Source of the DNA: JBEIJQ01 sp040380145 | GTDB taxonomy: Bacteria > Bacteroidota > Bacteroidia > Chitinophagales > Saprospiraceae | Length of the DNA stretch: 12,043 nucleotides | Reading direction: 5' to 3' | Assembly (NCBI GenBank): GCA_040380145.1 | Contig: JBEIJQ010000097.1 | Span: forward strand, 1 to 12,043 | Shown: positions 1 to 6,660 of the stretch, piece after piece | Layout of the letters: each line of letters begins with the position of its first letter | How positions within the stretch are numbered: the stretch's first letter is position 1 | The notes under the pieces: model-generated | Databases searched by the model: none | Told to the model about the DNA's origin: nothing | Seen by the model: the letters and a program-made list of their open reading frames with translations, nothing else | Position numbers and translations under genes: made by a program

Positions 1-179
1 ATCAAGGAGAATAACATCTCGTTGCGCCCAGTGCCTTTGCCCGAAATCGGGATTGTGACATCGGCATGGACTGTATATCTGGTGGGGAGCAGGGTGCCCA
101 GTTGTTGAAGCGATTCGTTTGGACGAAACAAATTTGCAGCCGAAAATCCCAACTGCCCGCTAATTTTTTTTCTTTTTTT
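1..179 (-). pseudogene. Out-of-frame C-terminal continuation of the porP/sprF gene
   Basis: Read in the -1 frame (codons starting at 164, 161 and so on), the minus strand gives ISGQLGFSAANLFRPNESLQ, then LGTLLPTRYTVHADVTIPIS, and stays open through position 1. This is the pattern expected after the GIGA segment of PorP/SprF proteins (a 'xNLfrPNeSl...lPtRytvh' stretch). It joins the upstream frame at two poly-A runs: seven A then G then eight A on the minus strand. One extra A, or a -1 slip by the ribosome, would fuse the two parts into a full-length protein. The frame relationship is read directly from the sequence; the family resemblance is from memory. Confidence 0.75.
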
Positions 180-733
180 AAGTTCAAATGAAGTGTCGCG
201 CCGATGCCATTGCTGAAATAACTTTTGCTCTGCAGAATCGGCACTGCTCCAGGGCTTTGGGGCAGGATCTGGCCCAAAACAGGGTGCAACTGATCAGAGA
301 AGACCAATCGGGGCCAATCTATCCGTTTGTTGCCCCATCCGACACGCATGCCCAAACGCAGCTCCGCACGAGCCTTTCTGCCTTCGAAAGGTATCAAGCG
401 GGCATAATGGGCATTGACCTCGGCGGTGTTCAAAAAGCCTTCCCCCTCGGTGTTGTTGAGCACCGATAATCCGATGGCATCGGGAACTCCTTTGCATCTT
501 TGTTCAAACGAAGCAAAAACAGTCCTCAAACCACCGGGAACATTGGTCCACTGCTCTCGATATGCCATGGTAACGGCCGTGCCGGGCTGCTCCCCCGCCA
601 AGGCCGGATTGAGGTGCATCCGCGTGGTGTAATACTGCGAAAAAGAAGCCGACTGAGCCCCTATCGTCCCCGGCAATACCGCGAGAATGCCGCAAAAGGC
701 AAAAAGCAAATGAGTGTAAGTTTTTGTTTTCAT
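2..733 (-). CDS. PorP/SprF family outer-membrane protein, frame broken near its C-terminus
   Basis: Recognised as the PorP/SprF family, beta-barrel-like outer-membrane proteins linked to type IX secretion and surface anchoring in Bacteroidota. The ATG at 733 gives a signal peptide (MKTKTYTHLLFAFCGILAVL..GAQ) and then the family opening FSQYYTTRMHLNPALAG. The middle part GIGATLHLNL also fits the family. In this frame the protein is only 243 aa, against roughly 300 or more for the family, and its last 50 or so residues (from SWDFR on) do not resemble it. The expected C-terminus is in the -1 frame from the poly-A tract at 164-179 to the window edge. A start further upstream at 820 would put the promoter inside the gene, so 733 is preferred. 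The family call is firm; whether the gene is intact is open. Confidence 0.85.
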   Translation of the reverse strand: MKTKTYTHLLFAFCGILAVLPGTIGAQSASFSQYYTTRMHLNPALAGEQPGTAVTMAYREQWTNVPGGLRTVFASFEQRCKGVPDAIGLSVLNNTEGEGFLNTAEVNAHYARLIPFEGRKARAELRLGMRVGWGNKRIDWPRLVFSDQLHPVLGQILPQSPGAVPILQSKSYFSNGIGATLHLNLKKEKKLAGSWDFRLQICFVQTNRFNNWAPCSPPDIQSMPMSQSRFRAKALGATRCYSP

Positions 734-778
734 GCAAATTGTGTTGTGCTTAAACAATTGTTTGATGCTAAACGCGTG

Positions 779-810
779 CAAATATAAAGCATTATCTAGT
801 TTTTCCGCAA
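779..810 (-). promoter_or_regulatory. Bacteroidota-type promoter of the porP/sprF gene
   Basis: On the minus strand TTG (808-810) is followed, after 21 nt, by TATATTTG (779-786). This matches the Bacteroidota sigma-ABfr consensus TTG-N19-21-TANNTTTG. It lies about 45 nt before the ATG at 733, which leaves a leader of about 40 nt. Confidence 0.7.
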
Positions 811-993
811 GCATCGCCACAAAATTTTCAAAGAAAAATTTTGTTCGCAGAAAAACGATCGCAGCTTCCTAATAAAGCCGCGGAATAAACGTTCTCGGGC
901 CCTGACTATTGCCTCTGCGTTCTTTTTTTTCAAAAAAACGTTATCGAGCCGCCCTGAAAACAAACAACATGGCTTTACAGCAATTGCCACCCC

Positions 994-2571
994 CTACCCC
1001 TTCACCATCTTCAAAAACGCCCTTTTGCCCCCATTTTCCACCCAAAAAAAATACACGCCCATGGGCAGCCCGCCCAAGGGCACATGCAGAAAAGTACCGC
1101 CCCAACCCTCGCCTTCGCCGCGCGAAACCATGGCCCCGCAAACGTCCACCAGCCCCCAGGCGTAGCGTCCCGGCACGGGCAGCAGCAGTTGCACGTCCAG
1201 TCCGTCGAAGGCGGGGTTGGCCGAAAGCGCGGTGGCCGAAAGTTCCGCCCCGCCGATGCCGAGGACGGCTCCGAGAGCGTCTGCGCTGCGGGCCAAGTGC
1301 AGACGCCCGCCCGATACCGTGCGCTCCTGCAGGGAATTGTTGGGCTCGGCTCCGTCCATGATCGCCGCTTTGAGCAAGAGAGCTGCCGCGGCGGGATCGT
1401 CCCGCAGCCGTTCGCCCAGTTCGCGGGCGGGCAGACCGGCCAAGAGAGCCACCGCACCGGCCACCTGCGGAGCCGCCGCCGAAGTGCCCTGGAAATCGTT
1501 GTAAAAACCGTTGGCCTTGGCGGCCAAAAAAGGGCCGCCGGGCGCCGCCAGATCCACCGATTGCAGACCGTAGGCAGCTTGGGGATCCCGGCCGTCGTTG
1601 ACCGCCGTGGCGGTCACGGACAACAGGTAGGGGCTCGTACAAGCGGTCGGGATATCGCCCGCGGCATCCACGTCCACGTTGAGGTTGGCCGTGGCAGCCA
1701 CATTGAGGATGCCCGCCGCGCCGAGGGAATCGAACACGGCGCACCAAAGGGGATAATCGTCCGGACGACCGTAATCCACGCCGAACGAGGCGTTCGTGGC
1801 GATGATGTAAGCCCCTTGCCGGCCGCCGCTGACACGGTACAGTTCGCGCATCGCCGACACATAATCATAGGCTGCCAACACTTCTGCCTCCGTGAGGTTG
1901 GTCAGCGTGACCGGCAACAGCTTGACGGCCCAGCAAACGCCGCTGATGCCCTCGCCGTTGTCGCCCGCGGCCCCCACGATACCGGCCACGGAAGTACCGT
2001 GCTCCGAGCGCGGATGGGCGTCGCCGCCGAAGCGCACGTTCCAGCCGATGTGATCGTCCACATAGCCGTTCTGATCGTCGTCGAGACCGTTGCCGGGCAC
2101 CTCAGCCCAGTTTCTGAACAGGTTGGGCACCAGATCGGGATGACCGATGTCGCAGCCCGCATCCAACACCGCCACCACCAAGGTATCGCCGTTGGACGAC
2201 AATCCGCCCGTAGAATAGCCCCAAGCCTCGGGCGCGCCGATCCGCACCAAGTTCCATTGCTGGCGAAAACGGGGATCGTTCGGCTCGCGGGGCTCCGGTG
2301 TTTGACGGAGCTGCACGGGGCGATTCGGCGCACAATACGCCACGCCCGGCAAGCGGCGCAAGACTTCCGCGTCGCCGTCCCGCAACCCGGAAACCTCGTA
2401 CAGCCCCCAACGGACCGAAACGGTCTGCAAAACCTGCCCGTCCGACAACCGTGCGCGCAACTGCCGCTCCGAACCGGAGCCCGGCTCCACACGGAACAGA
2501 TAACTGCCCTGGCCCCGCATCGAAGCGACGCAGCTCAGCAGACACCAAAACAAACAGACGATTTTCGGCAC
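994..2571 (-). CDS. Secreted subtilisin-like serine protease (S8) with T9SS C-terminal sorting domain
   Basis: A subtilase of 525 aa that should cleave proteins outside the cell or at its surface. A short N-terminal signal peptide (residues 1 to about 20) is followed by a small propeptide-like region (about 22-90) and the S8 domain (about 100-410). The triad is visible: Asp137 in VLDAGCDIGHPDL, His191 in EHGTSVAGIVGA and Ser364 in QGTSAAAPQVAG, with Asn296 as the likely oxyanion residue. The acidic NGLDDDQNGYVDD stretch (161-173) is typical of Bacteroidota subtilases. Residues about 446-525 form a T9SS type A sorting domain (ANPAFDG.. to ..GVYFFWVENG..FLKMVKG), which implies export by T9SS. 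The start codon is GTG (CAC at 2569-2571 on plus). The first in-frame ATG, at 2520, would remove most of the signal peptide, so GTG is preferred. It has its own promoter at 2604-2611. Confidence 0.92.
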   Translation of the reverse strand: MPKIVCLFWCLLSCVASMRGQGSYLFRVEPGSGSERQLRARLSDGQVLQTVSVRWGLYEVSGLRDGDAEVLRRLPGVAYCAPNRPVQLRQTPEPREPNDPRFRQQWNLVRIGAPEAWGYSTGGLSSNGDTLVVAVLDAGCDIGHPDLVPNLFRNWAEVPGNGLDDDQNGYVDDHIGWNVRFGGDAHPRSEHGTSVAGIVGAAGDNGEGISGVCWAVKLLPVTLTNLTEAEVLAAYDYVSAMRELYRVSGGRQGAYIIATNASFGVDYGRPDDYPLWCAVFDSLGAAGILNVAATANLNVDVDAAGDIPTACTSPYLLSVTATAVNDGRDPQAAYGLQSVDLAAPGGPFLAAKANGFYNDFQGTSAAAPQVAGAVALLAGLPARELGERLRDDPAAAALLLKAAIMDGAEPNNSLQERTVSGGRLHLARSADALGAVLGIGGAELSATALSANPAFDGLDVQLLLPVPGRYAWGLVDVCGAMVSRGEGEGWGGTFLHVPLGGLPMGVYFFWVENGGKRAFLKMVKG

Positions 2572-2603
2572 GATCGGGATGAAAAAAACTAAGGTTTAAG
2601 ACG

Positions 2604-2611
2604 CAAAGATA
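2604..2611 (-). promoter_or_regulatory. -7 promoter element of the subtilase gene
   Basis: TATCTTTG on the minus strand matches the Bacteroidota -7 element TANNTTTG. It ends 32 nt before the GTG start at 2571. No TTG is seen at the usual -33 spacing, so only the -7 half is supported. Confidence 0.5.
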
Positions 2612-2650
2612 ACGCCCGGGGACGTGGCAGCGGGATTGATTTTTTTCCGA

Positions 2651-2697
2651 ATCAGGATTTACAGGATGCAAGGATTCACCGGATTTTCAGGACTTCC
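2651..2697. repeat. Short imperfect tandem repeat, period about 9 (GGAT units)
   Basis: GGA occurs at 2655, 2664, 2672, 2681 and 2690, spaced 9, 8, 9 and 9 bases, within units like CAGGATTTA, CAGGATGCA and AGGATTCAC. From memory, similar 'TCAGGATTTACAGGATT' stretches occur scattered between genes in many Bacteroidota and some other phyla; this was not checked. On the minus strand it reads HPVNPDSEKNQ. ACCGGA (2678-2683) and TCCGGT (2695-2700) form a weak 6-bp inverted pair over its right end. Confidence 0.6.
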
Positions 2698-2882
2698 GGT
2701 CCGACAAATTCTCCTCGCCCGGACAACTGAATTTCCGACATTTTATTTTTACTTTTTATTTATCAATAAATTAGAAAAAAAATTTCCGACGGGTCTCATT
2801 GGACATTTTCCCAAAAAAAAATTTCGGAAAGAAAAATCCAGCTAAAAAACCGACGATTAAAACATTTTGTTTCTTTTTTGCG

Positions 2883-2890
2883 TATATTTG
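2883..2890 (+). promoter_or_regulatory. -7 promoter element of umuDC
   Basis: TATATTTG matches the Bacteroidota TANNTTTG element and ends 28 nt before the umuD ATG at 2919. A TTG exists at 2867-2869, but the 13-nt spacing is too short for a normal -33 element. I see no inverted repeat that overlaps the element and would suggest a repressor operator. Confidence 0.5.
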
Positions 2891-2918
2891 TAACCACATC
2901 CCAACCAACAGATTCCCT

Positions 2919-3371
2919 ATGAGCACTGCCCCTCCCCTGCCCTCCTCCGCCGATATCCTTGCTCTGCCGGCCACCGTGCCCCGCCCGGCTGATTTCCCCC
3001 TTTACGGGGCCGTGCCGGCGGGCTTCCCCTCCCCTGCTGACGACTACGTGGAAGACCGGCTGGACCTGAACCGCTATATGGTCAAACACCCCTCCAGTAC
3101 CTTCTTCGTGCGGGTGCGCGGCGATTCGATGGCTCCCGCGGGAATTTTCCCCGACGACATCGTGGTCGTGGACCGATCCCTGCCCCTAGAGCCGGGCCGG
3201 ACCGTGCTCGTTTCGATATACAACGAGTTCACTATAAAACGGTTCGATGTCGCCGAGGGCAAAATGTGGCTGTTTTCCGAAAACCCCGATTACCCGCCCC
3301 TGTTGGTACCCGGCAACCCGGATTTCCGCTATTTCGGAACGGTGACCTTTTGTCTGCGGCACCTGACCTGA
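2919..3371 (+). CDS. umuD: UmuD: self-cleaving subunit of translesion DNA polymerase V (S24 peptidase)
   Basis: UmuD is 150 aa here. In the known family it is cleaved with the help of RecA filaments, and the trimmed dimer activates UmuC for lesion bypass. The sequence shows the cleavage region VPAGFPSPADDYVEDRLDLN with the probable scissile bond Ala34-Gly35 (Cys-Gly in E. coli). The catalytic Ser70 is in RGDSMAPAG and Lys107 in EFTIKRFD, 37 residues apart as in E. coli UmuD (S60/K97). The ATG at 2919 is chosen because the open frame upstream runs through the promoter at 2883-2890 and encodes lysine-rich A-tract sequence. umuC follows 86 bp downstream with no promoter-like element between, so the two are probably co-transcribed. 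Confidence 0.93.
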   Translation: MSTAPPLPSSADILALPATVPRPADFPLYGAVPAGFPSPADDYVEDRLDLNRYMVKHPSSTFFVRVRGDSMAPAGIFPDDIVVVDRSLPLEPGRTVLVSIYNEFTIKRFDVAEGKMWLFSENPDYPPLLVPGNPDFRYFGTVTFCLRHLT

Positions 3372-3457
3372 AACCGGTCCGCCGCAGATACCCACAGAAA
3401 ACAACGCCCAGATTTTTTTCCAAAAAAACATCGCAACGAAAGCAAAATTCTCTCCGG

Positions 3458-4741
3458 ATGTTCGCCCTGATCGATTGCAACAGTTTCTATGTTTCCTGCG
3501 AACGCGTTTTTCGGCCCGAACTGGCCTCGCGGCCCGTGGTGGTGCTGTCCAACAACGACGGCTGCGTGGTGTCTCGCAGCAACGAGGCCAAGGCACTCGG
3601 CATCGGGATGGGCGTGCCCTACCACGAGGTGCGACATTGGGAACGAAAAGCCGGCCTCGTGGCCTTTTCCTCGAACTACCCGCTGTACGCGGATTTTTCG
3701 GCCCGCGTGATGGACGTGCTGTCCGACGCCTGTCCCGACATCGAGGTGTATTCCATAGACGAGAGTTTCTTGCGGCTCTCCTTTTGGGGATTTTCGGAAA
3801 AAGACTGCGTCGAATGGGCACGCTCCCTGCGCACGCGGGTGGAGCGGTGGACGGGCATCCCCGTTTCCGTGGGACTCGGCCCTTCGAAAACCCTCGCCAA
3901 ACTGGCCAACCGACTGGCCAAAAAGGTGCCCGGGCACGGGGGCGTCTTTTCCCTGGCGTCTCCCGATGCCCAGCGGCAGTGCCTGCCTGGAACCGCCGTG
4001 GGCGACCTGTGGGGCGTGGCGCGGGCCATTTCGGACAAGCTCGGCGCCGTGGGAATCTCTGACGCGTGGCAGCTCCGGGAAGCCTCCCCCGCCCTGCTGC
4101 GCAAGATCCAGGGCATCACGCTCGTGCGCACTGCCGCCGAACTGCGCGGCATGCCCTGCCAAGACCTCGAACCGCCGCCCGTCCGGCGACAGCACATCGT
4201 CGTCAGCCGCTCTTTCGGAAAAGACCTGGACCGATTGACCGATGTTCAAGAGGCCGCCGCCAACCACGCCGTGCGCCTCGGCGAAAAACTGCGCCGATTC
4301 GGACAGTGCGCGGGCACCCTGACACTGTTCCTGCAGATTTCCTCCTTCCGGCACCGCCCCGCCGACGGCCGCTTTTACTTCCATTGGACGGAGGAGCTGC
4401 CCGTGGCATCGGCCGCCACACCCGACCTGATCGCTTTTGCCCGCCGAGCGACGGAAAAACTTTTTTCCCAAAAAATCCCCTACCACAAAATCGGACTCTT
4501 TGCCGGCGAACTGTGCCCCGATACCTGCGTGCAGGGCAACCTGTTTGTCGTCTCCGAAAAACAGCGGCGCCTGCAGGACGTTTCCGCCGTCATCGACCGC
4601 CTCAACGCCCGGATGGGACGCGGACAAGTGGGGTTTGCCGCAGCAGGCTCCTCTAAAGACGAACGGTGCTGGGCCTTGCGTGCCCAACACCGTTCTCCCC
4701 GCTATACAACGGATTGGAAAGAACTGCCCACGGTCGGTTGA
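3458..4741 (+). CDS. umuC: UmuC: catalytic subunit of error-prone DNA polymerase V (Y family)
   Basis: A 427-aa Y-family polymerase, close to the usual UmuC length of about 420. It starts MFALIDCNSFYVSCERVF. Asp6 and the Asp101-Glu102 pair (YSIDESF) are the expected metal ligands, and Tyr11 sits at the steric-gate position known from E. coli UmuC. The helix-hairpin-helix region (about 180-215, LWGVARAISDKLGAVGI) and little-finger domain follow. Q359-GNL-F363 lies where E. coli UmuC has its QLNLF beta-clamp motif. The last 55 or so residues (to SPRYTTDWKELPTVG) match the UmuC C-terminal DUF4113 domain. In-frame sequence upstream of 3458 overlaps the end of umuD and does not resemble the family, so this ATG is used. 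The gene converges on the phoD-like gene with only 19 bp between their stop codons, and no terminator hairpin is seen there. Confidence 0.95.
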   Translation: MFALIDCNSFYVSCERVFRPELASRPVVVLSNNDGCVVSRSNEAKALGIGMGVPYHEVRHWERKAGLVAFSSNYPLYADFSARVMDVLSDACPDIEVYSIDESFLRLSFWGFSEKDCVEWARSLRTRVERWTGIPVSVGLGPSKTLAKLANRLAKKVPGHGGVFSLASPDAQRQCLPGTAVGDLWGVARAISDKLGAVGISDAWQLREASPALLRKIQGITLVRTAAELRGMPCQDLEPPPVRRQHIVVSRSFGKDLDRLTDVQEAAANHAVRLGEKLRRFGQCAGTLTLFLQISSFRHRPADGRFYFHWTEELPVASAATPDLIAFARRATEKLFSQKIPYHKIGLFAGELCPDTCVQGNLFVVSEKQRRLQDVSAVIDRLNARMGRGQVGFAAAGSSKDERCWALRAQHRSPRYTTDWKELPTVG

Positions 4742-4760
4742 ACCGCACCGCGGCCCCCGA

Positions 4761-6602
4761 TCAGAATTTCAGCACGGTGGTGCTGTGCAGCGTACCGCCG
4801 ACCTGGATCGTGAGGAAATAACTGCCCTTGGGCAAATCGCCGACATTGAGGCGCTGGCGGCGCATCCCCATGCCGGGCTCGACGGCCTGCTGCATCACGA
4901 GACGACCGCCGACATCGAACAGGCCGATCTGCGCCGAACGGTTGTCGGGCAGAAAAAACTGCACGTCCAACCATTGATGGAACGGGTTCGGATAGGTACC
5001 AATCACCAAGGCTTCCACGGGGATCCCCTCCACGCCCGTGTCCAAGTTGCGGGTATTGAACGGAGCCGGGGTGCCCACCATGGTCGGCGAAGGCACAGAA
5101 GGTCCGGGCGAAGCGGTCAAATGGCGGCTGCCGTCGAGCGAAATCCAAGCCTCCTCGAAATTTTCGCCGGGATTGGGTTGGTCGATCGCATCCACATACC
5201 ACCATTCGCCCTGCACGCGTGTGCGGTTCACATCGAAGATCAAGTAACCGTGCTGCGACAGGTCGATGAACTTCATATGCGGGTTGAGCAACTGGAGCAG
5301 AAACTGCGGCACCGGAATGGGCGAATTGGAAGAGGTGACGCTCGTGACCACATACTCCACGCCCGCCGAACCGGCTCCTGTGTTCTGGTTGTAGTTCTGG
5401 TAAGGCAGATCGTTGGCCCAAGAAGTGTGGATGTCGCCCGTGAGCACCACGAGATTTTCGACGCCGTTGGTCATCACACTGTCGTACAGGCGCGTGCGCT
5501 CGGCCGGGTAGCCGTCCCATTGGTCGTCGTTGAAGGTAATGCCGGCAGCGCCCAAGGGCGCCATCATCACCTGCTGACCGAGCACCTGCCACTTGGCGTT
5601 GGATGCCGACATGTTGGCGGTGAGCCAGCTGAATTGCTGCTGGCCCAGCAAGGTGCGGTTGGGATCCGTGTTGTTGGTGCCGTCCTGCTCGTCGCGGCCG
5701 ATGAGGCGGGTGTCGAGCATGTTGAGGTCCATCAGGTCACCGAAGGGAAAGCGGCGGTAAATGCGCAGCGTATCGTTGGGATCGGGCAGGCGCAGGGGCA
5801 TCCATTCGGCATAGGCCCGGATGCCGGCGGATTTGCGGTCGAACCAGTTGCCCTCGGTGGCCGGATCATGGTTGCCCGCCCCCCCGGCCCAAGCGTTGTT
5901 GGCCGTTTCGTGGTCGTCCCACACCGAGAAGAAGGGATACTGCTGGTGCAAGCGCAACAAGTCGGGGTCGAGCTTGTAATGCGAGTGGCGCATCCGGTAA
6001 TCCGCCAATGTGATGATTTCCACCGCGGGTTCCAAGGCGCGGTTGTCGCCGTACTCGCCATCTCCGTACTCGTAGATATAATCGCCGAGGTGGATCACCG
6101 CAAAGACATCGTTGCGGGCACGGATGCGGTCGTAGGCGTTGAAGTAGCCCTCCGCGTAGTTCGAACAGGAAACCACCGCGAAACGGAGACTGTCCACCGA
6201 GCCCACGGGCAGGGTGCGGGTGCGCCCGATCAGAGAATAGCGGCCATAAGCCTCGAACTCATAATAGTAAAAAGTGTAGGGCTGCAGACCGGTAACATCC
6301 ACTTTTACCGTGTAATCCCTCGAAGCATCGGTGGTCGCAGTGCCGGTCTGGACGATTTGGGTCATGGCCGTGTCGAGCGCGATCCGCCAGGTCACGTCCA
6401 CAGAGGCCGAATCGGTGGTCACGCGGGTCCACAGGACCACCCGGTCGGATTCAGGGTCGCCGGAGGCCACACCGTGGTAAAACGGGGCCAAGGTGGGGTT
6501 AGGCGGGTTGCGGTAGGGGGAATTGGGGCGATCCTGCGCGTTCAGCGCAGTGCCGGTGCCCAAGAGGAGGGCCAACAAGGGGAAAAGTCGAAGAAATTGC
6601 AT
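4761..6602 (-). CDS. Secreted PhoD-like alkaline phosphatase/phosphodiesterase with T9SS sorting domain
   Basis: A 613-aa metallophosphoesterase of the PhoD family, likely to release phosphate from phosphomono- or diesters outside the cell. A Sec-type signal peptide (MQFLRLFPLLALLLGTGTALNAQ) is followed by the PhoD N-terminal domain (FYHGVASGDPESDRVVLWTR, 41-60) and the catalytic domain. Metal-site motifs are SCSN (145-148), GDYIYEYG (173-180), WDDHETANN (228-236) and TGDIHTSW (388-395). Residues about 535-613 form a T9SS type A sorting domain (TYPNPFHQWLDV.. to ..STTVLKF). There is no twin-arginine motif, unlike many PhoD proteins, which fits Sec plus T9SS export. The ATG at 6602 is used because the longer frame begins with TTG at 6653, exactly within the -33 element. 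The real substrate cannot be told from sequence. Confidence 0.92.
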   Translation of the reverse strand: MQFLRLFPLLALLLGTGTALNAQDRPNSPYRNPPNPTLAPFYHGVASGDPESDRVVLWTRVTTDSASVDVTWRIALDTAMTQIVQTGTATTDASRDYTVKVDVTGLQPYTFYYYEFEAYGRYSLIGRTRTLPVGSVDSLRFAVVSCSNYAEGYFNAYDRIRARNDVFAVIHLGDYIYEYGDGEYGDNRALEPAVEIITLADYRMRHSHYKLDPDLLRLHQQYPFFSVWDDHETANNAWAGGAGNHDPATEGNWFDRKSAGIRAYAEWMPLRLPDPNDTLRIYRRFPFGDLMDLNMLDTRLIGRDEQDGTNNTDPNRTLLGQQQFSWLTANMSASNAKWQVLGQQVMMAPLGAAGITFNDDQWDGYPAERTRLYDSVMTNGVENLVVLTGDIHTSWANDLPYQNYNQNTGAGSAGVEYVVTSVTSSNSPIPVPQFLLQLLNPHMKFIDLSQHGYLIFDVNRTRVQGEWWYVDAIDQPNPGENFEEAWISLDGSRHLTASPGPSVPSPTMVGTPAPFNTRNLDTGVEGIPVEALVIGTYPNPFHQWLDVQFFLPDNRSAQIGLFDVGGRLVMQQAVEPGMGMRRQRLNVGDLPKGSYFLTIQVGGTLHSTTVLKF

Positions 6603-6622
6603 GGCAAAAGGGTTTGTGGCCA

Positions 6623-6653
6623 CAAAAATATATGTTCGGCAGACAACCGTCAA
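6623..6653 (-). promoter_or_regulatory. Bacteroidota-type promoter of the phoD-like gene
   Basis: Minus strand TTG (6651-6653), 20 nt, then TATTTTTG (6623-6630): a full match to TTG-N19-21-TANNTTTG. It fits in the 58-bp gap after the S9 peptidase stop codon (6661-6663) and ends 20 nt before the ATG at 6602. The phosphatase gene can therefore be transcribed on its own. Confidence 0.7.
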
Positions 6654-6660
6654 GGAACGG

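Larger units (their letters stand above)
2572..2918. other. Divergent intergenic region between the subtilase gene and umuD
   Basis: This 347-bp gap holds the subtilase -7 element (2604-2611), a GGAT-type periodic repeat (2651-2697), a pair of AATTTCCGAC direct repeats (2730-2739 and 2781-2790, 51 bp apart) and the umuD -7 element (2883-2890). The right half is AT-rich with long A and T runs. I see no coding sequence here and no obvious SOS operator. Confidence 0.6.

Noticed and set aside
1084..2592. 502-codon open frame on the plus strand
   Set aside because: It is antisense to the subtilase gene, which has a complete triad and a T9SS tail. The translation is arginine/glycine/histidine-rich without a family pattern, as expected for a GC-rich shadow frame.
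2870..2918. Possible LexA/SOS box before umuD
   Set aside because: No palindrome of SOS type is visible, and the LexA motif of this lineage is not known from this window.
3329..4690. 453-codon open frame on the minus strand
   Set aside because: It lies opposite umuC, whose motifs are complete, and shows no domain or signal.
4742..4760. Possible shared terminator between the convergent umuC and phoD-like genes
   Set aside because: The 19-bp gap contains no hairpin and no T-run.
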